This document shows, piece after piece, positions 27,462-36,461 of a stretch of DNA of 64,000 nucleotides. This DNA comes from Cellulomonas gilvus ATCC 13127 (GTDB lineage Bacteria > Actinomycetota > Actinomycetes > Actinomycetales > Cellulomonadaceae). The stretch is from contig NC_015671.1 of the NCBI RefSeq assembly GCF_000218545.1, forward strand, positions 1,984,001 through 2,048,000. The letters are read 5' to 3'. The position numbers and the translations under genes are program-made. Within the stretch, counting starts at the first letter, position 1; each line of letters starts with the position of its first letter. The notes beneath the pieces are model-generated. The model was given only the letters and a program-made list of their open reading frames with translations, had not been told where the DNA came from and searched no databases.

Positions 27462-29546
27462 TCAGGGCGCGGTGGCGGCCGTCAGTCCTCGCCGCACCAG
27501 GAGCGGCTCGATCTGCGGGTCGCGTCCGCGCAGGTCGCGGAACGCCTGCATCGGGTCCACCGACCCGCCACGTGCGAGCAGGCGGGTGCGGAACGCGTCA
27601 CCGTTCTCGCGCCGCAGGCCGCCGTTCTCGCGGAACCACTCGACCGTGTCCGCGTCCAGCACCTCGGACCAGATGTAGGAGTAGTACCCGGCCGAGTAGC
27701 CCGACGAGAACACGTGGTTGAAGTACGCGCTGCGGTACCGCGGCGGGACGGGCGCGAAGTCGACGCCCGCGGCGGCCAGCGCGGCCGCCTCGAACGGCTC
27801 GACCTGCTCGGGGTCGGTGGGCACCTCGTCGGGCGCCAACCGGTACCAGGCCTGGTCCAGCAGCGCGGCCGCGAGGTACTCGGTCGTCTTGAACCCCTCC
27901 CCGTCCTGCCGCCCCGCGAGCAGCGTGTCCACCCACTGCGCCGGCATCGGCTCACCCGTCACGTGGTGCACCGCGAACGCCTGCACCACCGACGGCTCCC
28001 ACGCCCAGATCTCGTTGACCTGAGACGGGTACTCCACGAAGTCCCGCGGCACCTCGGTGCCCGACTGCGACGGGTAGCGCACCGCCGAGAGCAGACCGTG
28101 CAGCGCGTGCCCGAACTCGTGGAACAACGTGATGACCTCGTCCCACGCCAGGAGCGTGGGCTCGCCGTCCGGGGGCTTCGGGATGTTGAGGTTGTTCACG
28201 ACGACGGGCGGCTCACCCAGCAGCGTCGACTGGTCCACCAGGTTGTTCATCCACGCGCCGCCGCGCTTGGCGTCGCGCGTCCAGTAGTCGGCGAGGAACA
28301 GCCCCAGGCCGCTGCCGTCGGTGTCGAACACCTCGAACACGCGCACGTCCGGGTGGTAGCCCACCAGGTCGTGGCGCTCGGCGAACGTGAGCCCGTACAG
28401 CGCGGTCGCGGCGCGGAACACCCCGTCCGCCAGGACGCGCTCGAGCTCGAGGTACGGGCGCAGCGCGGTCTCGTCGATCGAGCGCACGCGCGCGCGGACC
28501 TGTTCGGCGTAGTACGCCCAGTCCCACGGCTCGAGCGTCGCGCCGGGGTGGTCCTGCTGCAGCGCGGCGGCGAGCTCGACCGCCTCGGCGCGCGCGTTGG
28601 CCACGGCCGCGGGCGCGAGCCGCTCGAGGATGTCGGCCACGGCCCGCGCGGAGCCCGCGGTGGCATCGGCGGCCACGTAGTCCGCGTGGTGCTCGTAGCC
28701 GAGCAGCTGTGCCCGTTCGGCGCGCAGGCGCGCCAGGTCGAGCAGCAGCGCGCGTGAGTCGTGCGCACCGCCGAGCCCGCGGGACGCCGACGCCCGGAAC
28801 AGCCGCTCCCGCACGCCGCGGTCGCGCAGCGTGGTGAGCTGCGGCTGACCCGTGGGCAGCTGCAGCTCCAGGAGCCACGCACCCTCGTGCCCGCGTGCCG
28901 CGGCGGCACGGGCGGCGGCCGCACGCGCGTCGTCGGGCAGCCCGTCGAGCTCGGCCTCGTCGGTCACCAGCACGGCCGCCTCGTTCTGCGCGGCCAGCAC
29001 CTCGCGGCCGAACACGGTCTGCAGACGCGTGATCTCGGCGTTCAGCTCACGCAGGCGGTCCTGCGCGGCCGCGTCGAGCCGGACGCCCGCACGCACGAAC
29101 CTCGTCAGCGCGCGGTGCAGCAGCCACGCCGTGTCGGGCTCGAGCGTGAGCGCACCCGAGCGCGCCTGCGCGTCGAGCGACTCGAGGCGCGCGAACAGGC
29201 GAGCGTCGAGGTGGATCGCGTCGAGGTGCGCCGCGAGCTGCGGGGCCACGGTCTCCTCGATCGCATCGAGCTCCGGTGTGGAGTCGGCGCTGGACTGGTT
29301 GAAGAACGCCGTGAGCACGCGGTGCAGCAGTCGGCCCGCGCGCTCGAGCGCCACCAGCGTGTTCTCGACCGTGGGCTCCGCGGGGTCGCTCGCGATCGCC
29401 TCCACCTGGGCCCGGTGCTCGGCGAAGCCCGCCTCGATCGCGGGCAGGTAGTGCTCGGTGCGGATGCGCGCGTAGTCGGGCAGCCCGTACGGCAGGGTGG
29501 ACGGTGCGGCGAACGGGTTCTCGGCGTCGAGGGTGGTGCGGCTCAT
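27462..29546 (-). CDS. M3-family zinc peptidase (peptidyl-dipeptidase Dcp/oligopeptidase A type)
   Basis: A 694-residue cytosolic oligopeptidase. The zinc motif FHEFGHALH is near residue 480, with the third-ligand Glu region EYPSQVNEIWAWEP about 25 residues later. The N-terminal NPFAAPSTLPYGLPDYARIRTEHYLPAIEAG pattern in parts, PAIEAGF and helical bundle match Dcp. The C-terminal VFSSGYSAGYYSYIWSEVLD segment is a signature of the family. It probably degrades short peptides, including those released by the proteasome (inference). The start is ATG 29546; the frame is open to 29564. It lies 29 bases downstream of the ACT-domain gene. Confidence 0.94.
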   Translation of the reverse strand: MSRTTLDAENPFAAPSTLPYGLPDYARIRTEHYLPAIEAGFAEHRAQVEAIASDPAEPTVENTLVALERAGRLLHRVLTAFFNQSSADSTPELDAIEETVAPQLAAHLDAIHLDARLFARLESLDAQARSGALTLEPDTAWLLHRALTRFVRAGVRLDAAAQDRLRELNAEITRLQTVFGREVLAAQNEAAVLVTDEAELDGLPDDARAAAARAAAARGHEGAWLLELQLPTGQPQLTTLRDRGVRERLFRASASRGLGGAHDSRALLLDLARLRAERAQLLGYEHHADYVAADATAGSARAVADILERLAPAAVANARAEAVELAAALQQDHPGATLEPWDWAYYAEQVRARVRSIDETALRPYLELERVLADGVFRAATALYGLTFAERHDLVGYHPDVRVFEVFDTDGSGLGLFLADYWTRDAKRGGAWMNNLVDQSTLLGEPPVVVNNLNIPKPPDGEPTLLAWDEVITLFHEFGHALHGLLSAVRYPSQSGTEVPRDFVEYPSQVNEIWAWEPSVVQAFAVHHVTGEPMPAQWVDTLLAGRQDGEGFKTTEYLAAALLDQAWYRLAPDEVPTDPEQVEPFEAAALAAAGVDFAPVPPRYRSAYFNHVFSSGYSAGYYSYIWSEVLDADTVEWFRENGGLRRENGDAFRTRLLARGGSVDPMQAFRDLRGRDPQIEPLLVRRGLTAATAP

Positions 29547-29575
29547 GCGCGCATCATCGCGCACGCACGGGTGCG

Positions 29576-30067
29576 CTACCCGGTGACCCGCTCGGGCGGC
29601 TGGATGACGATCGCGCTGCTGGTCGCGCCCGCGGCGCGCGCCGCGTCGACCACGAGCTCGACGTCCACGAGCGGACCCTCGACGAGCACAGGCTGTCCCT
29701 GCGCGGCATCGCCCGACCAGCTCACCGCCGCCTCCTCGGGCGGCCGGAACGCGACGCCGCGCGGCACGTGCACCACACCTGCGGCGCGCACGCCCAGGTC
29801 CTCGGCCCGCCGGACCACGACCCCGGACACGGCCGCGAGCCGGTCCACCGCGCGCACCAGCTCGCGCTGTCGTCGCTCGGTGGTGCGGAACGTCACGACG
29901 ACGAGCCCCACCTCGTCGTCGGCGTCACCCGTGGCCAGCGAGTCGAAGCTGATGCCGCGTGTCGCGAACACCGCGGTGACCGCGGCGACCGTGCCGGGGC
30001 GATTGGTGCCCCGGACGAACGTGACCCACCGCTCGTCGGGTGCGGTGGTGGTGCGGTCGGGCGTCAC
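29576..30067 (-). CDS. ACT-domain protein, unknown role
   Basis: A 163-residue protein. Residues 13-80 form one ACT domain (VTFVRGTNRPGTVAAVTAVFATRGI...VVVTFRTT), a small-ligand binding fold often sensing amino acids. The C-terminal half ends in a second alpha/beta segment (DVELVVDAARAAGATSSAIVIQPP). The GTG start overlaps the stop of the dehydrogenase gene upstream as GTGA, indicating coupling. No enzyme domain is attached, so it may be a regulatory partner, possibly of the neighbouring dehydrogenase; that link is an inference. Confidence 0.78.
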   Translation of the reverse strand: MTPDRTTTAPDERWVTFVRGTNRPGTVAAVTAVFATRGISFDSLATGDADDEVGLVVVTFRTTERRQRELVRAVDRLAAVSGVVVRRAEDLGVRAAGVVHVPRGVAFRPPEEAAVSWSGDAAQGQPVLVEGPLVDVELVVDAARAAGATSSAIVIQPPERVTG

Positions 30068-31152
30068 GGCAGGTCCCCCGTCGTCTCGTCCAGCCACGGG
30101 CGCGTCGCCCGCTCGATGCGGCCCGCGACCGCGGCCAGGCGCCGCTCCTCGTCGTCCGCCAGGTCCGGCAGGAGCACGCGCGTCCACCCCTCGGGGCCCA
30201 GCACCACGGGCACGCCCAGCACGCCGCGCACCGGCTCCCCCGCGAGCTCGACCTCGCCGTCGAGCGCGACCTGTCCCGCGACCACGATGTCGCGGCCGTC
30301 GAGCACGGTCTCGATGAGGTCGATCGTCGCGCTCGCCGTGCCCGCCGCGGTCTTGGCGCCGCTCTGCTGCGTCATCCAGGGCCGCGCCGCCACGCGGATG
30401 TCCGGTGGCCACGTGTCGACCAGCGAGAACGCGGCTCCGATGTCGTCGACCGCGGTGCGGGACAGCGCGGTCTTGGCCGCCGCGATCTCGTCGTCGTAGG
30501 AGTCCAGGGTCCGGTCCCCGCGCACGCGGGCGACCGCCGAGCGACGCTCGCCCACGTCCAGGCCCGCGATGCGCACGGTCGACCACAGCGGCACCAGGTC
30601 GTCGCCGTGCTGCCCGACGGCGAACCCCGAGACGCGGTGGCGTCGCACCCCGATCGCCGAGGCGATCTCGCGCCGGAACCGCAACGTGTCCAGCCACGCG
30701 CCCATGCCGATCACGCGGTGCCGGCCCAGCGCGCGCTGCATGATCGCGACTCCGAGCTCGACCGGGTTCGACACGACGATCACGACCTCCCGGCCCGACC
30801 CGTGCCGCGCGAGCGCATCCGCGTAGCCGGTGAAGACCCGCGCGTTGTCGCGTGCGAGCGAGCGCCGGTCCACGGGGACCCCCGGCTCGGTGCCCGCGGT
30901 GCGGCCCGCGGCGACCACGACCACGTCGGCGACCACGTCCGACGGGTCGAGCGCGACGTCGAGCAGCGGCGCATGCTCGTCGTACGCGTCCACCAGGTCC
31001 ACCGCGAGGCCGTGCGTGGCCCGGCCCGAGCGACCGTCGGGCCGACCCACGAGCTGCAGCCGGGACGTGGGCGGCAGCACGCGCCGCTCCACGAGCTGCG
31101 TGCAGACCTGCCGGCCCACGTCCCCTGTCGCACCCAGCACCGCCACGTCCAT
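30064..31152 (-). CDS. Malate/lactate dehydrogenase family protein
   Basis: A 362-residue NAD-dependent 2-hydroxyacid dehydrogenase of the LDH/MDH superfamily. The nucleotide-binding loop is VLGATGDVG, VVVVAAG is the following strand, VVIVVSNPVE is the classic NAD/substrate strand, DTLRFR carries the catalytic Asp, and VGQHGDDLVP carries the catalytic His. It is some 40 residues longer than normal, so substrate preference is uncertain. The ATG is six bases after TAGGCT. The stop overlaps the ACT gene. Confidence 0.85.
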   Translation of the reverse strand: MDVAVLGATGDVGRQVCTQLVERRVLPPTSRLQLVGRPDGRSGRATHGLAVDLVDAYDEHAPLLDVALDPSDVVADVVVVAAGRTAGTEPGVPVDRRSLARDNARVFTGYADALARHGSGREVVIVVSNPVELGVAIMQRALGRHRVIGMGAWLDTLRFRREIASAIGVRRHRVSGFAVGQHGDDLVPLWSTVRIAGLDVGERRSAVARVRGDRTLDSYDDEIAAAKTALSRTAVDDIGAAFSLVDTWPPDIRVAARPWMTQQSGAKTAAGTASATIDLIETVLDGRDIVVAGQVALDGEVELAGEPVRGVLGVPVVLGPEGWTRVLLPDLADDEERRLAAVAGRIERATRPWLDETTGDLP

Positions 31153-31158
31153 GCCGTG

Positions 31159-31164
31159 AGCCTA
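31159..31164 (-). promoter_or_regulatory. -10 box, leaderless dehydrogenase-ACT operon
   Basis: TAGGCT on the minus strand in the 52-base gap after ald, six bases from ATG 31152. Confidence 0.5.
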
Positions 31165-31204
31165 GGCACGCCCGCGTTGCGTGCGTGTGACGAACGTCAG
31201 GGGC

Positions 31205-32326
31205 TCACCGGGCCGCGAGCGCATCCGCCACGCTGATCGACGAGAACCCGTGCGCCTCCGCGACGGCCGCGCTCACCAGGCGGCCGCCCTGCGTGGTCAG
31301 GCCCGCCGCGAGCGCCGGGTCGTCCGCGACCGCGGCGCGCCAGCCGCGGTCCGCGAGCGCGTGCACGTACGGCAGCGTGACGTTGGTCAGCGCGCGCGTC
31401 GCGGTCACGGGGACGGCGCCGGGCATGTTCGCCACGCAGTAGAAGACGCACCCTTCGACGACGAACGTCGGCTCGTCGTGCGTCGTCGGACGCGTGGACT
31501 CGAAGCAGCCACCCTGGTCCACGGCGACGTCGACGAGCACGGAGCCCGGCCGCATGCGGGCGACGAGCGCGTCGGGCACGAGGCTCGGGGCGCGCGCGCC
31601 GGGCACCAGGACGGCGCCGATCACCAGGTCCGCGTCGGCGACCTCGGCCTCGAGCACCCACTGGTTGGAGGCGAGCGTGCGCACGCGCCCGCCGAAGTGC
31701 GCGTCGAGCTCGCGCAGGCGCGTCATGGACAGGTCCAGCACGGTCACGTCGGCGCGCATGCCGACCGCGATGTCGGCGGCGTGCCGCCCCACGGTGCCCG
31801 CGCCGAGCACGACGACGCGCGCGGGGTCCACGCCGGGGACGCCGCCGAGGAGACGCCCCGCGCCACCCTCGTTGCGCATGAGGTGGTAGGCGCCCACCTG
31901 CGTGGCCAGGCGGCCCGCGACCTCGCTCATCGGCGCCAGCAGCGGGAGCGTGCCGTCGGGCAGCTGCACGGTCTCGTAGGCGATCGCGGTGGTCCCGGCG
32001 GCCAGGAGCGCGTCGGTCGCGGGCCGGTCCGCGGCGAGGTGCAGGTAGGTGAACAGCACCAGGTCGTCGCGCAGGTGCGCGAACTCGGCGGGCGTCGGCT
32101 CCTTGACCTTGCACACCAGGTCCGCCTGACCCCACGCGGTGGCCGCGTCCGGCACCACCTGAGCGCCCGCGGCGCGGTACTCGTCGTCTGAGATCGCCGA
32201 ACCCGTCCCCGCGTCGCGCTCCACCAGGACGCGGTGCCCTGCGCTGACCAGGTGATGCACGCCCGCGGGGGTGAGCGCGACGCGGTACTCGCGGTTCTTC
32301 GTCTCCTTGGGCACTGCGACGATCAT
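31205..32326 (-). CDS. ald: Alanine dehydrogenase
   Basis: NAD-dependent interconversion of L-alanine with pyruvate and ammonia. The 373-residue protein begins with MIVAVPKETKNREYRVALTP, diagnostic of the family with a catalytic-site Arg, and carries VCKVKEPTPAEF with Lys, TYLHLAAD with the catalytic His, the Rossmann motif VVVLGAGTVGRHAADIA, and VDVAVDQGGCFESTRPTTHDEP with the catalytic Asp. GGAGA precedes the ATG. It is divergent from the fructosamine kinase gene. In actinobacteria Ald often helps redox balance under low oxygen; no regulatory site for that is seen here. Confidence 0.95.
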   Translation of the reverse strand: MIVAVPKETKNREYRVALTPAGVHHLVSAGHRVLVERDAGTGSAISDDEYRAAGAQVVPDAATAWGQADLVCKVKEPTPAEFAHLRDDLVLFTYLHLAADRPATDALLAAGTTAIAYETVQLPDGTLPLLAPMSEVAGRLATQVGAYHLMRNEGGAGRLLGGVPGVDPARVVVLGAGTVGRHAADIAVGMRADVTVLDLSMTRLRELDAHFGGRVRTLASNQWVLEAEVADADLVIGAVLVPGARAPSLVPDALVARMRPGSVLVDVAVDQGGCFESTRPTTHDEPTFVVEGCVFYCVANMPGAVPVTATRALTNVTLPYVHALADRGWRAAVADDPALAAGLTTQGGRLVSAAVAEAHGFSSISVADALAAR

Positions 32327-32450
32327 CGGCGTCTCCGTTCGTCGTGCCGGGCGGGGGTGGGCCCGTGCGGTGCGCGGGTCGCCGGGTCGCGGCTACCCAC
32401 GCGCACAGCATCGCGCGGCGGGACGCGGCGCGCAGGGGCAGGATCGCCCC

Positions 32451-33203
32451 GTGTTCCGCAAGCAGCGTGCCGACGCCCCCGCCGGGTTCTTCCGCTGCGA
32501 GGCCGCGGGTCTGGCGTGGTTGCGCGCGGCGGGTGCCGTCCCGGTGGTGCGGGTGCTGGACGCGGCCGACGACCACCTGGACCTCGAGCGCCTCACGCCC
32601 GTGCCGCCCACGCGTGCGGCCGCCGCCGCGTTCGGGCGGGGGCTCGCGCGGCTGCACGCGGCGGGTGCTCCTGCGTTCGGGAGCCCGGCGCCGGGGTGGG
32701 TGGGCGACGGCTGGTTCGGGCCGCTGGACCACCCGCTGCCGCTGGCCTCGGGGTCCTGGGACCGGTGGGGCGAGCTGCTCGCCGAGGGGCGGCTGCGGCC
32801 CCTGGGCTCTGCGCTGCGCGGCGTGGTCCCGCAGGCGACGCTCGATGCGCTCGCGCGCGTCGCCGACCAGGCCGAGGCCGGGCGGTGGGACGACGACGAG
32901 CCACCCGCACGCCTGCACGGCGACCTGTGGGCGGGCAACGTGCTGTGGACCTCGCTCGGCGCCACGCTGATCGACCCCGCGGCGCACGGCGGGCACCGGG
33001 AGACCGACCTGGCGATGCTCGCGCTGTTCGGCTTCCCGTTCCTCGACGACGTGCTGCGGGGCTACCAGGACGAGCACCCGCTGCGCGCCGGGTGGCAGCG
33101 GCGCACCACGGTGCACCAGGTGTTCCCCGTGGGCGTGCACGCGCTGCTGTTCGGCGGGCCGTACGTGGCGCAGCTCGCCCGCCTGCTCGCGCCGCTCGCC
33201 TGA
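32451..33203 (+). CDS. Fructosamine kinase family protein
   Basis: A 250-residue kinase-like protein that phosphorylates protein-bound ketosamines or ribulosamines, aiding deglycation. It has the aminoglycoside-phosphotransferase-like fold. VFRKQRADAPAGFFRCEAAGLAWL carries the ATP-lysine region, LHGDLWAGNVLW is the catalytic loop with Asp and Asn, and LIDPAAHGGHRETDLAML is the metal-binding Asp segment and family signature. The upstream frame is open, but GTG 32451 aligns with the family start and has CAGGAT six bases before it, suggesting a leaderless message. Confidence 0.9.
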   Translation: MFRKQRADAPAGFFRCEAAGLAWLRAAGAVPVVRVLDAADDHLDLERLTPVPPTRAAAAAFGRGLARLHAAGAPAFGSPAPGWVGDGWFGPLDHPLPLASGSWDRWGELLAEGRLRPLGSALRGVVPQATLDALARVADQAEAGRWDDDEPPARLHGDLWAGNVLWTSLGATLIDPAAHGGHRETDLAMLALFGFPFLDDVLRGYQDEHPLRAGWQRRTTVHQVFPVGVHALLFGGPYVAQLARLLAPLA

Positions 33204-33333
33204 TCGTTCTCACGCGGCTCCCAGGTGAGTCCCGGCGTCCGCCCAGGTGAGCGCGCCAGGGTGGCGCTGCCATCACTGCCACGGCCGCGCAGCACGCCGC
33301 GGCCGCTCGACGCCGAGGAGCAGGTCGACCGCC

Positions 33334-34395
33334 ATGAGCTACGCCAGGTCCGCGAAGAACAAGGCCGCGCGCAAGGAGCGCCGCGCAGCCGACCGCCGGC
33401 TCGCGGCGATCGAGCGCGCCCGTCGGGTCCGCCGGGCGCGGCTGCGTCGTCTGGGCCTGCGGGTCGGCGCGGTCGTGGGGTGCGCGGCCGTCGTCGGCGG
33501 CGTCGTCGTGACCGCGCAGGCGCGTGCCCGTGCGGACGCGACGGGTCCGGCGAACATGGCCTCGGACGGCATCCTGCTCACCGGTGACGGCACCGCGCTG
33601 ACCGCGACGCGCACCGCGGCCCTCGGGCCGGACGACTCACCCGTGGCCACCGTGTCCGACGCCGCGAGCGGCGTGCTGCCGGTGACGGTGTACGTCGACT
33701 ACCGCGACCCGCTGGCCGCGACGTTCTGGTCGATGAACGCCGCCCAGGTGGAGAGCTGGGTCACGGGCGGGTACGCGACGCTCGAGATCCATCCCCTCGC
33801 GCTGCTCGACGGCGCGGACGTGCTGCAGACGCCGATCCCGACGCCCGCCCCGACGTCCAGTGCCACCGCCGGACCCACGGACGCCCCGTCCGCCGGCCCG
33901 AGCACGGCACCGACCGAGGCACCGGCCGACGACGCCACGCCGCTCGCGACGTCGGGTGACTACTCCGCGCGCGCCGCGGGCGCCGTCGCGTGCGTCGCGC
34001 AGCACGCCCCGGACTCGGTGCTCGCGGTGCACTCGGCGCTCGAGGCCGCGGTCGCGACGCTCGACGCGGACGGGTTGTCGGACGACGAGCTCGTCGGTCT
34101 GGTGACCGGCGCGGGCGTGACCGACGCCGCCGTCGCGTCGTGCATCACCGATCACGAGTACACCGACTGGGCGCGTCAGGTGACCGCGCGCGCCGCCGAG
34201 TCGGTCCCGTTCACGCAGGTCGGGGCGGTCTCGTCGTCCCCCGTGGTGCTGATCGACGGCCGCCCGTACACGGGCGACCTGGCGGACCCGGACGCGTTCG
34301 CCGCGTTCCTCACCGACGTGTTCACGTCGCTGGACGCCGAGGGCACCGTGGACCCGACACCCACGCCGGAGTCGACCGCCACGCCGACGTCCTGA
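33334..34395 (+). CDS. Membrane-anchored DsbA-like thioredoxin-fold protein lacking the CXXC site
   Basis: A 353-residue protein. A basic N-terminus (SYARSAKNKAARKERRAADRR) precedes one membrane helix (about residues 45-68), then an extracytoplasmic domain resembling actinobacterial DsbA-family proteins. The active-site strand reads VYVDYRDPLAATFW, where DPLA occupies the CPxC place, while the cis-Pro loop SSPVVLIDGRPY is kept. Two distant cysteines (ACVAQH, SCITDH) remain. A Pro/Thr/Ala-rich insertion of about 45 residues splits the domain. So it is probably not an oxidoreductase; a scaffold or chaperone role is inferred. It converges on the AI-2E exporter gene. Confidence 0.8.
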   Translation: MSYARSAKNKAARKERRAADRRLAAIERARRVRRARLRRLGLRVGAVVGCAAVVGGVVVTAQARARADATGPANMASDGILLTGDGTALTATRTAALGPDDSPVATVSDAASGVLPVTVYVDYRDPLAATFWSMNAAQVESWVTGGYATLEIHPLALLDGADVLQTPIPTPAPTSSATAGPTDAPSAGPSTAPTEAPADDATPLATSGDYSARAAGAVACVAQHAPDSVLAVHSALEAAVATLDADGLSDDELVGLVTGAGVTDAAVASCITDHEYTDWARQVTARAAESVPFTQVGAVSSSPVVLIDGRPYTGDLADPDAFAAFLTDVFTSLDAEGTVDPTPTPESTATPTS

Positions 34396-34398
34396 AGG

Positions 34399-35616
34399 TC
34401 AGGTGGTGGCGCCGCCGTCCTCGACGTGCGCGACCTCGTCGACCGGCTTGACCTCGTCGTCCACGGCGTCGGCACCCATCGGCGGGTCGACCGTGCGCAG
34501 GTGGGAGAACACGGCCCACGCGACCGCCACGAGCGGCACCGAGACGACCGCGCCCAGGATCCCGGCGGTGAGCGTGCCCGTGGTCACCGCGAGCGCGACC
34601 ACCACGGGGTGGATCGAGACCTGCTTGCCCATGACCAGGGGCTGCAGCACGTGCCCCTCGAACTGGCCGATGAGCGCGATGCCCACCCCGACGGTCACGG
34701 CGGACCAGAAGCCGTTGGCCGCGAGCGCGACGACCATCGCGATCACCATCGCGGACGGCGCACCGATGAGCGGGATGAACGCGCCGATGAACACCAGCAC
34801 CGCGAGCGGCGCGGCCAGCGGCACGCCCAGGACCATGAGGAACGCGAACGCGAGCATCCCGTCCGTGACCGCGATGATGACCGTGCCGCGCGTGTAGCCG
34901 GAGAACGTGTACCAGCCCGCGCCACCCGCATCGACCCAGCTCTGCCGGACGCGTGCCGGGAGCTGGTTGACGAACCAGGTCCACATCTCCTCACCGCGGG
35001 CCAGGAAGAACACCGTGCAGAAGATGGCCAGGGCGAGCGCGGTGAACACCTCGACCACCGAGCCGGCACTCGCCGCGGCCTGCCCCACCAGGTCGCCCGC
35101 GTGGTCCTGCACCCACTGCTGCGCGTCGCCGATCCAGCTGGCGATCTGCTCGCTGGTGATCGTGAACGGCAGCTTGCCGCTCTCCAGGAAGTCGGTGATC
35201 TGCGTGAGTCCGTCGCTGAACTGGACGGACAGGTCCTCCCACTCGTTGGCCACGGAGATGCCCACGTACGTGAGCAGCCCCGCGAAGAACACGAACCCCG
35301 CCAGGATCGCGACCGCGGTGGCGACGAACCGCGGCAGCACCTTGCCGAGCAGGTTCACCAGCGGTCGCAGCACCGCGGTGAACACCAGACCCAGGAACAC
35401 CGCGATGAACAGCAGCTGGACCTGCGCGGTCGCGTAGAACACCAGGCCGACCGCGATCACGCACACGATCAGGCGCCACGAGACACCCGCGAACATGCGC
35501 AGCCACTGCGGTGCGTCGTGCTCGGGGGTGGGACCGGCGGGGGTGCGGCGCGCCCCGGCGACGCGCCGCGGCGGCGGCACGTACGGCGCGGCGGTCCGCT
35601 CACCCGCGTCGGTCAT
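34399..35616 (-). CDS. AI-2E family transporter
   Basis: A 405-residue polytopic membrane protein of the TqsA/YdiK (AI-2 exporter, UPF0118) family. Hydrophobic segments pair at about residues 45-90, a soluble helical loop follows (about 120-200), and the conserved C-terminal half carries GVPLAAPLAVLVFIGAFIPLIGAP and EGHVLQPLVMGKQVSIHPVVVALA, the family signature. The N-terminus is Pro/Arg-rich and the C-terminus acidic. Members range from autoinducer exporters to Na+/H+ antiporters, so the substrate is open. GGGGGA precedes ATG 35616. It lies upstream of the tRNA-Leu region on the opposite strand. Confidence 0.9.
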   Translation of the reverse strand: MTDAGERTAAPYVPPPRRVAGARRTPAGPTPEHDAPQWLRMFAGVSWRLIVCVIAVGLVFYATAQVQLLFIAVFLGLVFTAVLRPLVNLLGKVLPRFVATAVAILAGFVFFAGLLTYVGISVANEWEDLSVQFSDGLTQITDFLESGKLPFTITSEQIASWIGDAQQWVQDHAGDLVGQAAASAGSVVEVFTALALAIFCTVFFLARGEEMWTWFVNQLPARVRQSWVDAGGAGWYTFSGYTRGTVIIAVTDGMLAFAFLMVLGVPLAAPLAVLVFIGAFIPLIGAPSAMVIAMVVALAANGFWSAVTVGVGIALIGQFEGHVLQPLVMGKQVSIHPVVVALAVTTGTLTAGILGAVVSVPLVAVAWAVFSHLRTVDPPMGADAVDDEVKPVDEVAHVEDGGATT

Positions 35617-35825
35617 GACGTCCCCCGTCCCGGGCGCACGCCCCGTCCTCGGTCCCGACGACCGCCGTGGCTCACGACGACGTCGCTGGTCACAGGCGCG
35701 CACCCGTGGTGCGGCCGGCTCTCCCCCGAGTCTGCCCCCGGGACCGGATGCATGCCGCACCGACGCACCGTGCTATCTTTTCTGCCGCACCGCGGGGCGC
35801 CTTCGGGTTCCCGCGACGCCCACCT
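35617..35825. promoter_or_regulatory. Intergenic region with tRNA-Leu promoter
   Basis: No gene is seen in this 209-base gap. TATCTT at 35774-35779 is a good -10 for the tRNA, with transcription starting near 35786. No convincing -35 is visible. Confidence 0.45.
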
Positions 35826-35908
35826 GTCCGGGTGGCGGAATGGCAGACGCGCTAGCTTGAGGTGCTAGTGCCCGAAAGGGCGTGGGGGTTCAAGTCCCCC
35901 TCCGGACA
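35826..35908 (+). tRNA. tRNA-Leu (anticodon GAG)
   Basis: The 83-base gene folds as a class II tRNA. The acceptor stem is GTCCGGG/TCCGGAC with a final G-T pair and discriminator A; the anticodon stem CTAGC/GCTAG holds loop TTGAGGT, giving anticodon GAG for CUC/CUU leucine codons. A leucine-type variable arm (TGCCCGAAAGGGCG) and T-arm GGGGG/CCCCC with TTCAAGT are clear. CCA is not encoded. A tyrosine recombinase gene lies just downstream, so the 3' end may be an attachment site. Confidence 0.95.
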
Positions 35909-35928
35909 CACAGTTTGGGGATGGGTCC

Positions 35929-35956
35929 CGGGATTGTGAGCCAACTCACAATCCCG
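35929..35956. repeat. Perfect 12-bp inverted repeat after tRNA-Leu
   Basis: CGGGATTGTGAG and CTCACAATCCCG are separated by CCAA. It lies 20 bases after the tRNA and 62 bases before the AbrB-like gene. It could terminate the tRNA transcript, be an operator for the AbrB-like protein, or be a recombinase core or arm site. No T-run follows. Confidence 0.7.
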
Positions 35957-36018
35957 TTCCTCCCGCGGGAACCGATTCGCCCGAATCCGTTTGCGAACCT
36001 CCCGGCACGTTCCTCGCC

Positions 36019-36459
36019 GTGCCCCTCTCTACGGCTCTCGCACTCAGCATCGGCGCCAACCGCGCCCGCAGTTCGCAGCCCACGCAGCGAAGTGCCTTCG
36101 TCCCTTCGCCGGCCCCCGTGCTTCGTGCGCCCGCGCGGGTTGCCGAGCAGACGCACCGGTTCGTCAGTCTCGACGCGTCAGGCCGCCTCACCGACGCCGC
36201 GACCTGGGCCGCCGCTGGTTGGGCACCTGGCACCACGGTGACCGTGACCCGAAGCGCCGACCACCTCACACTGCGCACAGGTCCCGGCACCCACGCCGTC
36301 ACGCTCGACGCACGGGGCCGTGCGCCGCTACCCCGAGCGCTGCGTTCTTGCCTCGGCTGGACAGCGCCTGGAACGCCGCTCATCGCCACCTCGTCCGCGG
36401 GCGTCGTCGTTATGCGCTCGCCTGCCGTACTCGACCTCGACCTGAACCCGGAGCTCTGA
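36019..36459 (+). CDS. AbrB/MazE-like putative DNA-binding protein
   Basis: A 146-residue protein from GTG 36019 (later starts are possible). The region VTLDARGRAPLPRALRSCLGWTAPGTPLIA looks like a swapped-hairpin AbrB strand set, preceded by a similar motif FVSLDASGRLTDAATWAAAGW, so two such units may be present. It ends two bases before the recombinase start, forming an operon. A small DNA-binding partner of an integrase (excisionase-like or autoregulator) is the natural reading, but that is inference. No strong ribosome site is visible. Confidence 0.6.
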   Translation: MPLSTALALSIGANRARSSQPTQRSAFVPSPAPVLRAPARVAEQTHRFVSLDASGRLTDAATWAAAGWAPGTTVTVTRSADHLTLRTGPGTHAVTLDARGRAPLPRALRSCLGWTAPGTPLIATSSAGVVVMRSPAVLDLDLNPEL

Positions 36460-36461
36460 CG

